Shown here: positions 46,234-56,829 of the stretch, piece by piece
Layout of the letters: each line of letters opens with the position of its first letter
How positions within the stretch are numbered: the stretch's first letter is position 1
Assembly (NCBI GenBank): GCA_947561585.1
Contig: CANNZV010000498.1
Span: 333,907-397,906 of the forward strand
Direction: 5' to 3'
Source of the DNA: Caprella mutica
Taxonomy: Eukaryota; Arthropoda; Malacostraca; Amphipoda; Caprellidae
Length of the DNA: 64,000 bases
Position numbers and translations under genes: made by a program
The notes under the pieces: model-generated
Told to the model about the DNA's origin: nothing
The model's input: the letters and a program-made list of their open reading frames with translations, nothing else
Database searches by the model: none

Positions 46234-47880
46234 AGGCGAATGTAGCTCTACAGAGTGCACGTAATCTTTATGAAATTATTTTAGATATATTTATATATAA
46301 TCAGGATAAGCAAAGTCATTGTAGTTTTGTATTTGAATAAATATAATTTAATTTCTTAAATTAAGTATAGCGTATCAGAATCAGCTAAATTTATACACCT
46401 TCATTTCAATGTGTAAAATATGTACATCAATAATCTTTATTAACTGGGATCAGTTGGCTGCTAGGAATCGTGTAGTTCGATCGAAAGGATATGGTGATGA
46501 TGTAGGAGTTAGTTGGTGTCCATCTTGTTGGTTACTGAAGCTTGCGTTGGTTACTCAAAACTGCTTGATCGGCTCATGGAGAGCCCATCATATCTTCTTC
46601 TATCCAATGGTGGTCCTCTTCTATTCGAATGTCGATCCTACCATCTGTAAGTGCAACCTCCGGTGCTTGTGACACTTTTCGTCACATTACCTGGTAAGTG
46701 ACTGCATTCATGGAGTAACATTTCTGCATCCATTAGCTTGTCAATGCTTTGCCTACGATAGTCCTCTTCTCTTGGAGTGCTTGTTCTACCTCCTTCTATC
46801 CTCTGAAGTTCTTCTCCACATCCTATCGTCTTCTATCTTCTGATGTCACTCTTCTCTTGGAACCTCGATCCTTTCTTCTATCCTGCGAAAATCTTCTTCT
46901 TAGTGCTCCACAGCAGAATAGACAGGCCAAAGAAAGACCGATGCGAGAGCAAAATCCCATTTAAAGAGAAAATTGGGCGTAGGTTTCTCTTACTGAGAGT
47001 GGTACTTACTCATTTTTTATGATACTTTTGAAACCCTTTATATATACTCGGCTATCCCGTAGACAGAATGCCGATATCTATATTTTACGAAATGAAATTA
47101 ATTCAGGTACTTGTATCTTATCATATACTAGTGGGTTCCCGTGCAAAATGCACAGTAACGTACATATATTTAATCATTTATTGTTTTTGGTGATACACAG
47201 TCATTTTCCATTACATTTACATTTCATATATATTAGGTACCAGTAAATTTAAGTAATTTTCCGTTGCGTGACGTCATCACTTGTAGCACATGCATAATAA
47301 ATTATTATATAATAACTGTATAAATAACAAGAAATTACAAAATATTATTCAAATAATCACTATGGAGAATAAAATATGTAAATTGCTCGAATGATCAATC
47401 GTTCAGATAATATAAAATACAGTTATTATTTATTACTAATTAGAAAAAAGGACGGTTAGGTGCAGCTAATCGAAGAGATTTCACTGCTTGACTTTCTGAT
47501 TTTTTACAATGTTTATCTAATTAACAATTGCTCATATATTCAAATCTCGAATAATCAATTGCTTAATGTAAAAGAAGAGAAAAAGCAGCCAGATAATGGC
47601 TACCAAAAATTGAAATTAAAAAGTGAGACGATTACCAGAGGTCATACTTAATGTGTCAGGGGGGGGGGGGGGGAAACCACTCTCTCCTCTGATCGGCAGT
47701 TCAGTTCCCATAGCCCGAGTAGTTGAAACCTAACAACCCTAACCTAGCCACAAGAACAAATCGTTAGAGCCCACTGAAGCTATTAACTGATAAAACGAAA
47801 AATGTTGTATCCAAAATTGCTGCAGTATTGCTGTTCAATAAAAATAAGAAAACCAGGAGGATTAAAATTTGAAAACATTA
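46234..47880. other. Gene-free region with a partial dispersed repeat and a G run
   Basis: About 47405-47475 (AAAATACAGTTATTATTTAT followed by GGACGGTTAGGTGCAGCTAA) is a short copy of the repeat that flanks the piggyBac element. A run of about 17 G sits at 47659-47675. The 46.4-47.0 kb part has ORFs of 71-87 codons rich in Ser, Leu and Cys; I cannot assign them and would not call them genes. Confidence 0.45.
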
Positions 47881-48476
47881 TTATGATTGATAGTAATTAG
47901 CGATTAAAAATATGAAATACAGTTATTATAAATTACTAATTAGAAACCAGGACGGTTAGGTGCAGCTAAAAGAAGTGATCCAACTTCATAATTAACTGAC
48001 TTATATAAATTTGGACACTGTGACCAATTTGATCATTCGAGCAATTGTTTTTCAAGCAATTGATCATTCGAGCAATTTACCAAGAACCGAAACATGTAGC
48101 TACATCGATCAGTTCAATGATTGAAATAGAAAAAAATGAATAAAATAGAATCTATTCATTAATATAATCATGTCAAATTCGTTATTGTTTGATTAAGTAT
48201 AATTTAAACATCCTTTATTCAAAATATTTATTCATAATCTCACCCGTCAATATCAATATTGAAATTGATTATCATATTTTCAATCGGGCAAAATATGTCA
48301 TTTATTTTCGTGAGAAAAAATGATAACCAGCGGAGAATTTTATTTTTCATTTTCGTCATATCTCGAAAAGTAATTTTTATTTCGAAAAACGGTTAACGCA
48401 GTTGTATTTGTAAAACATTTTTACATGATGTAGATAATTTTTCGATTCGATTAATGCAAATTTTATTTATAGTAAA
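47881..48476. repeat. Direct repeat, left copy, upstream of the piggyBac element
   Basis: It starts TTATGATTGATAGTAATTAG and matches 51301-51858 base for base with few substitutions. The main difference is about 30 extra bases in this copy where TTGATCATTCGAGCAATT is partly duplicated (near 48030-48080). A third short copy is at about 47405-47475, so this is a dispersed repeat family. Confidence 0.85.
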
Positions 48477-48549
48477 GTAAAAAAATGTTTCCTATCTATT
48501 TTTTTGATGTTAAGAAGGTATATATCTGATATTATAAAAAGAAAATGAT

Positions 48550-51300
48550 TTAATAAAAAATTACCGGAAGTGAACCAATTAGTTCAGTTGTGATTGAAAC
48601 ACATGTTTTTTTTATAGAACTTCAGAATGAATTAATTTCAATTTGGCTAATAAAATTCACATTCAAGTAAAATATTTATTCAATTTTATCCACTTTTTAA
48701 ACATTAAATTGACAAAATAATACTGTGATGACAAGATGATAAATAAAAATAATTGATCAATAATAAGAATAATAATACATGATAAATCCTTTGAGATATA
48801 AATATATTTTAAATGAAAGACAAAAGCATAACAATATAATTCCTTATAAATGAATGATCATTGCATAGCAAACCTAATGGTTGACTCTATCATGAAAGTT
48901 TATTTGAAGTGAAATAATTTGAAGTGATTAGATTTATTGTTGAGGCAGAGAGTGACCTGACATTTGCTGCACTTGACATTAGTACGGCCCTTACATCCCT
49001 CATACCTACAAATTCGCCTCACATCATCAATTATTGGCCAATGATCAACCAAATCAAACCGTGAGTCAGGTGTTGGAAGGCTTTTTATGCCAGTCTTCAA
49101 CACCTTCTTAGGGACAGTAGAGGCTTCACCAAAAGAAGGACATCCTCGTTTTGTACTTTTCTGTTTACCTGCTTCCAACAAGGCGGTTGAAAAATGTAAC
49201 TTGAAGTATTGCAGCTGCATAACTTCTGACTTAGGAATGGATATTTGTGATGCTGTCCGTTTGTAAAGTAGCCAAGCTTTGACTATTGACATGTCAAGCA
49301 TATGAAACACAAGTTTCATATAATACTTCTTTGACCTCAACTGCGTTCTGTAGAGTGAAATAAGTGCATCGGCCATGTCAACTCCTCCCATTGATTTGTT
49401 ATATCTTGAAATAATATCGGGACAATCAACCTCTACTCTTCTCAACTTCTTATGATCAAATCTAGAAACTGTACCAACTGGTTCAGATTTTGCTAAAGTG
49501 GACACTATATTGACAACTTTGTTATCAAACCACCTTACATAAGTAACTTCGCAGTCCTCAGTGACTAGCTTCTTTTCTTCGTAGGAGCCACGTCCTTTCC
49601 TCATCAAATTTTTATCCTCCACTTTGGTAGGCTTTATTCCTGGTAGTCTTGGAGTTCGCACGGTGCCACAAGCCCATATTTTCCTCGATGCTAAATGCTG
49701 AAGCAGTAGAACCGAGGTAAAATAATTGTCAAAAAACAGAATAATTTTTATTAGCAGGAATATTTTCTGCTAAATGAAGCACAACATTGCTACTTGCTTT
49801 CAAATCTGGTACAGTTGGATTATCAGGGCTCAATTTTTACAGTGTAAGGCATAAAGTCGTATGTCATACCAAATTCATCAGCCAGCACAAACATTTTGAA
49901 TCCCCACTTCTTTGGTTTAGATGGAATGTATTGTTTCATGATACAAGCGCCCTTGAAGGGGACCATTTGCTCATCCACACTGAGATTCTTTGTCATCGGT
50001 ATTTTCCTAAATGTCTCTCTCAAATGGTCAACCATTGGACGGACTTTGAAGACCTTGTCTTCATTTCTTGATTAGAGAGTAGTGTTATCCACAATATGAA
50101 AATTGCTCTTTATATCTTGCCACCGGTTGTAATTCATAATGGCTGCAGGAATCTCATGAGATCCAGGAATATGTTTGCTCCAATGCATTCTTGCATGACT
50201 AAGTTTGCAAATTGAAAAATGCAAACAAAGACCGATCCATTGCTCCAGTTCGTTCCTTGTAAGATTCAATGGCTTGTTTGGATTTCTTTGACAGGAGTAG
50301 AGATTACTTTGAGTAACTACAATATCTAAAAAATCGTTTGTGATGATGTTTTTGACATCTGGTAGGGAGTTAACAAATCTTCCTCCTCAATATCAGGTCC
50401 TTCAAATTCATGATCCACAGTAGCATCTTCTATGTCTTGTGGTTGCCAAGATGATCGTAAGGTTCTATTTGAGACTTTTATTGAACGATCAGGAGTTATC
50501 GTTTCATCTTGATCGAAATCTCCTTCCTGAATCTCTATGACCGCAGTCTCTTCAGTGATTGACATGTTAGCTACTGCTTCATCAGATTCAATTACATCTG
50601 TAATATGAAATTAAATTAACCTTCAATAATCTATGTTTGAAAATGGAAAGTATAACTATTGTTTTCATTTACATTCTACAATACCTTCAGAGTCAACGTC
50701 ACGAAGTGGAGAACATGGAGGTGAAAAATTTGGATCGCCCACTGAGTCGTCATCTTCAAACATATCGTCTTCATTATTGACACTGATAGGAATGACGGGC
50801 AGATTTCTTTTCTTCCATAGAAAGAATTCGTCGAAAACCCTGAAATAATTATATCATAAGTTTTTTGAAATTTCAACTGAACTAATTAGTCACCAGTATC
50901 TAATACATCTTGTATGCATGACTGAACTAATTAGTTCATGCATTAAAAACACTTATTCTAACTAAAGTATAACAATAAATAAAGAAATATTATGCCTAAA
51001 TAACTCTTTAGACATATATAAGCATTGTTTTCATTTTATAAGTACAAGATATAACCTGTGTCATCAGCCATAGAAGATCAAATTTAGGGAAACGCGAGAA
51101 AAGAGTAGACACAACCACACGTGACAAAATCTGAACTAAAACTGACGCGCGCGCACTATTTTCTAGCGTGGTAACACTTAGAACATGTCCAATACTATAC
51201 GGACACGTTCAGTTGAGATTTCAAACAAGTTCTCTAATAGTTTCATATATAATTCTATTTAATTTTACTGAACTAATTAGTTCACTTATGCCGTATAGGG
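48550..51300. mobile_element. piggyBac-like transposon, decayed
   Basis: A broken piggyBac transposase gene fills the centre. The palindrome TGAACTAATTAGTTCA occurs next to both ends (48571, one mismatch; 51269 exact), once more exactly at 50923 and in a slightly altered form at 50878. The left boundary is placed at a TTAA (48550-48553). The right boundary is at CCGTATAGGG before TTAT (51301), possibly a mutated TTAA. The inner parts of the termini match (TACCGGAAGTGAACC against TACGGCATAAGTGAAC); the outermost bases do not. The boundaries are therefore tentative. Confidence 0.65.
48900..51071 (-). pseudogene. piggyBac transposase with introns, frameshifted
   Basis: A likely first exon is 51071-51056 (MADDT, donor GT at 51055). 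Exon 2 is 50839-50685 (acidic, with FEDDDSVGDPNFSPPCSP) and exon 3 is 50597-48900. Exons 2 and 3 agree in phase with AG and GT at the borders; exon 1 to 2 does not, so there is an indel or a different first exon. The piggyBac DDD residues are visible: Asp in LSVDEQMVPFKG, Asp in FDNYFTS and Asp in NKSMGGVDMAD. The C-terminal cysteine-rich domain is present (CRYEGCKGRTNVKCSKC, then LCL and HFKLFH). Lesions are frameshifts near 50357, 49826 and 49735 (a T run) and an in-frame TAA at about 50072. Inactive. Confidence 0.88.
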
Positions 51301-51858
51301 TTATGATTGATAGTAATTAGCGATTGAAAATATGAAATACAGTTATTATAAATTACTAATTAGAAACCAGTACGGTTAGGTGCAGCTAAAAGAAGTGATC
51401 CAACTTCATAATTAACTGACTTATATTAATTTGGACACTGTGACCAATTTGATCATTCGAGCAATTTACCAAGAACCGAAACATGTAGCTACATCGATCA
51501 GTTCAATGATTGAAATAGAAAAAAAGTGAATAAAATAGAATCTATTCATTAATATAATCATGTCAAATTCGTTATTGTTTGATTAAGTATAATTTAAACA
51601 TTCTTTATTTAAAATATTTATTCATAATCTCACCCGTCAATATCAATATTGAAATTGATTATTATATTTTCAATCGGGCAAAATATGTCATTTATTTTCG
51701 TGAGAAAAAATGATAACCAGCGGAGAATTTTATTTTTCATTTTCGTCATATCTCGAAAAGTAATTTTAATTTCGAAAAACGGTTAACGCAGTTGTGTTTG
51801 TAAAACATTTTTACATGATGTAGATAATTTTTCGATTCGATTAATGCAAATTTTATTT
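51301..51858. repeat. Direct repeat, right copy, downstream of the piggyBac element
   Basis: Begins at exactly the base where the piggyBac right end stops and matches 47881-48476 up to ATTTTATTT. After that the two copies diverge. The offset is 3,420 bp. Confidence 0.85.
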
Positions 51859-52165
51859 TTACATTTATAACCTCAGCAGAAAGCGGAAGGTCATATTTTA
51901 GACGGCATTTATTACCTTCGTAAATTTGTGGAACGTTATATTTTTATTTATTATTTATTTATCATCTTGTAATTCGCATCGGTCAAAAAGTATTCAACCA
52001 AATTGCCTAAAATTGGGATGATTGGTCAATGTACAGGAACCTGCTGGTAGTATTTTATAGGGTACAGGAACATGGGTGTAGGTCATAATAGTTAGTTAGT
52101 TATGAGGGACATGCGAGTTTCTTAGCGAGCACTCATCGGTTCTCTCGCCGTATAGGTCATAATAA
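51859..52165. other. Spacer with one unit of the ~115-bp repeat
   Basis: CAACCAAATTGCCTAAAATT followed by GGGATGATTGGTCAATGTAC (about 51992-52032) is a lone relative of the 45.8-46.2 kb tandem array. No gene. Confidence 0.5.
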
Positions 52166-53166
52166 CAGCTGTTCAAAGTGGTCCTAAAAATCAAAACAAA
52201 TGGCGAACTTAGTCTGCATCCGTTTTTATAATTGGACTATTTTAAGCCACTTATAACTGCGAAATGATTAAATAAACTATACCAATGGATTTGTAATTAT
52301 TCAATTACTATAATAGTGTTATTTAACTGACCTGATAATAACTAATTATTTAAAATTCATCTATATTCACAAGAGCTCGATGGCGCTTCAATCAAAATGG
52401 CGGTTGTCCTCACATCGTAATGCAATTTAAACCAATTTAGAGTTGTCTGATGAAAGTTTTAATAGGGAATGAAAATATTGCCAAAGGCATAATTGATAGG
52501 ACTGAAAAATTTATTTCCCGAATTTTCATCTGTAACTGATAAAATAAATCTATGTATATAAAATTGAACTGGCTGAACATGACCATATTACAGAGTTTGC
52601 CAGTTAAAGCCAATTAATTAGCGTACATTTCGAATGTTAAAACTTAGATAGATCTAATTGGCTTGAAAATTTGAATGAATTCTATGTTAATTTAGGCTTG
52701 AAATCATCAAATATGAGCCAAATTGGCTAGGATCAGAAGTACTCAGAAAATTTTAGCTGTAAATTGGCATACGGTTTGCCAGCCTCTGAAAGAATACTAA
52801 ATTACCACTTAATTAGGTATATCAGTCGTAATTAACATACTAGGTAACTTAGTTGACATAACTGCACAAGGTTGAATCCTAACAAGTAGGTGATAATAAG
52901 TTCATAATTAACTCTTAAATCTCTAATTTACCTACATCGCCTGACAACTCGTTCAGTTAAAAACCACGTTTATATATAGTATGATTGATAAATTCGCATA
53001 AATTTGATGGCAAATAATCTGGAACATTCCTTAATGTATATATTAGAAAACACAAGGCAAAAAAACCACCAAGAAGAGCGAAATGGCATAAAAACCGAAG
53101 AAAATATGTTGCGCGCCATCTTTATACATTAATAATTAGATATCATAGGACCACTTTGAACAGCTG
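52166..53166. mobile_element. Non-autonomous element with 21-bp perfect inverted ends
   Basis: CAGCTGTTCAAAGTGGTCCT plus A at 52166-52186 is matched exactly, inverted, at 53146-53166. The roughly 1-kb interior has no ORF and is AT-rich. I could not find a clear target duplication, so the superfamily is open. It could also be two opposed copies of a short repeat. Confidence 0.6.
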
Positions 53167-53221
53167 ATTGAACTATAAACGCCATGACGAGCTGGCCTGA
53201 TAAACTATAGACGGCCATAGT

Positions 53222-53445
53222 GCCGCCCCCCGAACCCCCCTGTCAGGTCATTAAATAATCATGAAGTGTGCAGTACAGCAAATTAGAGGATACAACAAAC
53301 TACATTAGCAACTCTCAGTTATTTCTATCAAGTAGTTCTTCATTTATTTAACTAGGTAAATAAGGATTAAAAAAACAGGGAGGGGGGGGGGCTCTTGACC
53401 GTACGTACCCCCAGGAACTTGGGGTACGGTCAAGAGCACCCCACC
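53222..53445. mobile_element. MITE with G/C-rich ends, copy F (partial) plus an extra terminus
   Basis: GCCGCCCCCCGAACCCCCCT through AAAAAACAGGGAGGGGGGGG and CTCTTGACCGTAC is the right two-thirds of the family. It is followed by a separate inverted terminus GGGGTACGGTCAAGAGCACC at 53420-53439. The left third is missing. Confidence 0.7.
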
Positions 53446-53454
53446 CCACCGAGT

Positions 53455-53990
53455 TTCAATCAGGACAATGTACCCTTCTACTCAGATAAAAATAGTTGAG
53501 AACCTATTAGATGATGAAGAAATTACTCTAGTGAGCTGGCCTTCACAGAGCCCTTAACTCAATCGAATTACTAATTTGAGACAGTACTCAGAGAAGAAAC
53601 ACAAGAAATGTGGAAGTGTTGTGGACATATCTGGAGGATGAATAGAAGATGGATAACTTCTTGACATTGTGCAGAATTAGTAGAATTGTGGAAGAAGATG
53701 TACTGAAGTGATAAAGCGAAGAATTATTCACAAATTATTAAGTTAATTGCCAATCTGCGAATATTTAAAGCTTATGATGGCTACCCTTAACTTTTGACCA
53801 GAGCAAAATTTGTTGTTTGAAGTGAAATATAGAGCTTTTCTTAGAATATTTGTCCAAATGCTTTGAAATTTCATACGAATACATGTGAGGTCTATTTGAA
53901 AATACGTGTAAAATTTCAATAATGTGTGTTCTGTACTTTTTATGAAATTAAAGATTTAGTTAACTTGTTTTTGTCTATCCTTATATTTTG
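53455..53990 (+). pseudogene. Tc1-like transposase 3' fragment, decayed
   Basis: The translation gives FNQDNVPFYSDKNS, like the QDNAPxH block around the second catalytic Asp of Tc1 transposases. WPSQSP then follows in another frame, then a stop, then LNRI where Tc1 has SPDLNPIENLW. The rest is broken by frameshifts and stops. The fragment directly follows the MITE terminus at 53.44 kb. No TIR was identified. Unrelated in sequence to the 8-10 kb Tc1-like element as far as I can see. Confidence 0.55.
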
Positions 53991-54263
53991 TCCACTACTG
54001 AATGACACTTTACCTCATAGCTAAATAAGATTAGGTTATGAAGGAGAGAAAATAGAGATTAGAATAAGAAAGATAGATCAGAGAAAGCTTCTCCGTGTCT
54101 CCAGTCACCTACCAAGTTTACAACAGTGAAACACATCCACATGAACAATTAAATTTGGTTTGGAATTAACATACATATAAACATGAATTTATTCATTATT
54201 AGCCGTAGCTAATTAGTACTACTGAATTTCTAGGTTTCATCATCACAAAATGTAGCTATTTGT

Positions 54264-55868
54264 TAGGGTTGTGACGATACCAAAATTTTCACCGATACCA
54301 TGCCGATACATCATTTTGACACCGATAGCGAACCTAGATTTTCACCGATATTGATTACTTATGTGGGATTAATTTTTAAAATTAGAATTACCTATCTATA
54401 TGAAATCATTGTTACATCAATTTAAATTAAAAAATTTCATTGTAACAGATAAATAACATATAATGAATTATATTACAAATTATTTAAAATACTAGGTACC
54501 AGCAGAGTATCGGCACTTTTTTGGTGCGCGGAAAGTTCAACTGGGAAAATTCCACTGCGGAATGTTCCACTAAACAAAATCCAATATTTAAAAATCAACT
54601 AGGAACGTTCTCCTGGAAGATTTCACTGAAAAAATATTATGTAGCATTCATTATTTTCTTAAACAATACTGTTCCGTCCAAATAGCAGTGCAAAAAATAT
54701 TCTGATATATTATTTTAGCTGAGCAGGTGATACTGTTCCAGTAAGTTGGTAGCTAGGATTCACTTCATTCAAATAATTAATTATCTCTGTTCAATGTTAT
54801 AGAAGTAGAGTGTAGGATAGTGTCTTTAACCAATAATGCTATGGAAATTTTAACTAAATTTGTGTGAAACATTTTTGTGCAACTTCAACTCTTACATTTT
54901 TTTATTTATGTGTTTTCCATGATGTAACTGTACTGGTTAAAAGTTAATTTTTTTGCATTCTGGTTGGATATCAAGACGAAAATGGATTAACATTCCTAAA
55001 ACATATAGCACATTGCTTACATTAAAAATAAAATTTTCATATAAATACAAGGCAATTGAATCACGCTTGAAACGATCAGTGTGTGGCTTTGATGAAGGAA
55101 ATTGATATCAAGAATGAGCTGGATTATTATTTCTACAAGATATAGCGCATACCTTACATGAATGAATTATTTTTTATCGTTTTTTTATTGTTGAAACTAA
55201 ATTTAATATGTTCAAATTGTAGAATTTGACTACATCATTAATGTATGAACTGATTGTACTCTTTGTGCTCATTGTCTTTTTGTTACAAAGTATCGTCTCG
55301 TATAACATATATTATATTTAAACCCTACTTAAAACTCAAACTAGCATTCAAAATGAAAATTAACTTAACTATAATCAGATTTGTGGAACAAGAGGCTAAA
55401 TAAAATTTCTTTAATAGATTTTTGTAGGTATAATTATCTTCATCACGAATAAAGGAAGCTTAACAATGTTTTATCCTTAGGTGTTTTACAAAGAAAATGT
55501 AAATTAAATTTTTTTATATTAACAGATTCACTTACATTTTATTAAACCTCTTAGAAAAGAACACTGTAATGAATTTCACAAAAGCTTATATAATATGAGG
55601 ATTATGATTTCTAAAGTATTGTTTTAGAAAATAAGAAGTACAATTTATATATTTATTTATATTCAGTGGAATTTTCCCAGTGGAACTTTCCGCAGTGGAA
55701 TTTTCCTTAGTGAACTCTTCCACAGTGGAATTTTCCTAGAACCACTTTTTTATCTATACCGATACAGAGTAGCTACCGATACCAGAAAAAATGCCGATGC
55801 CGAGAACCGATACCAGAATAATTGCAGATACTTCCGATACAAAGTACTGATACTTCGTCTCATCCCTA
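54264..55868. mobile_element. hAT-like non-autonomous element
   Basis: Terminal sequences TAGGGTTGTGACGATACC and (inverted) TAGGGATGAGACGAAGTATC fit the TAGNG-type start of hAT TIRs. They are flanked by CTATTTGT (54256-54263) and CTATTTGG (55869-55876), an 8-bp duplication with one mismatch. Near each end CCGATACC/CCGATACA recurs several times as subterminal repeats. There is no transposase. Another TIR element is nested inside. Confidence 0.78.
54523..55743. mobile_element. TIR element nested in the hAT-like element, 8-bp TSD
   Basis: ACTTTTTT immediately flanks both sides (54515-54522 and 55744-55751), a perfect 8-bp duplication. Termini read GGTGCGCGGAAAGTTC and (inverted) GGTTCTAGGAAAATTC. 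Subterminal copies of GGAAAATTCCACTG/GGAATGTTCCAC recur on both sides. An 8-bp TSD suggests hAT or a similar superfamily. No coding capacity is visible. Confidence 0.7.
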
Positions 55869-56829
55869 CTATTTGGCATCTAACACAAAATAATGATATC
55901 AGTTAGTATACTAATTCATTCTGAACATTATGAAGCGATAACATGTTTGTAGCTACCAAGCTATTAGCATAACGGAATGCCCATAGCTACTTTCAAATTC
56001 AATATAGCTGATGCTTTTTTTAATAATTTATTATTACATATAATAATAAATAGTTGTAGCTAAATAAAAGAAAATTGAAATCACCTCTTGAAGCACGAGC
56101 TGCAAATGTTATAGGAGGAGACTGATCTAAAGACTGCAGACTCCTCTGAGTCAGAAACCCGTGTGAGGCAGATGCTGATGGAGGTGGCATTGACACTCTG
56201 GATGTGCTAGGCCTTTCATCTGTAAAGTAAATACCTGCTATTTAGTTAGATAATAGAGAGTGTGAACTAGGAAATAGGATTATGCAGATATAAGTTCTTG
56301 CTTACCAATCTGTAGCTCGTTGTTGCATCCTGCTGTTTGCACGTCCTCTGAACTGTCATCATCATTATCTAGAGAGATTCATGAAGTGTAGATGCTTAAA
56401 AAATATTTTTGAATGAATAAAATATGAGACATAGCTATAGTGAAACTTCACAATTCACAACCTTACCATATCGATTCAATATATTCGTAGTTTTGGGTAA
56501 ATAGTTGCAGCAGGATGGTATCAGTGTGGCGAAAAGTGAAATGAAAGTTACATACTTGTTGTATTCAGCAGTTTAGCATTCTTTGCTATAAAGCTACTGA
56601 CTTTATTTGGGATTGAGCCTGACATAGAGATAAGACGTGCATAGCTCTCTATATAAAGTGAATGCAATAACCGTTGCTTTAAAAAAAAGTTTACGCAATA
56701 ACCGTTGCTTTTTGTAGGATTGGTAGTAGGTACATAACTTCCCTTCCTTTCCGTTTGATAGAGCCTTGCCCCCTGACTCCTGTGGATGCCAGGTGGGAAA
56801 TTGCTTATTAGTTTGCTAATAGTTATTAC

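Noticed and set aside
46409..46964. Two plus-strand ORFs of 87 and 71 codons as small genes
   Set aside because: Low-complexity Ser/Leu/Cys-rich translations from a CTTCT-rich stretch, with no recognisable domain or splice context.
47881..51858. Direct repeats as LTRs of a retrotransposon
   Set aside because: They lack TG...CA ends, a primer-binding site and any gag-pol between them; the interior is a piggyBac and a third partial repeat copy exists outside.
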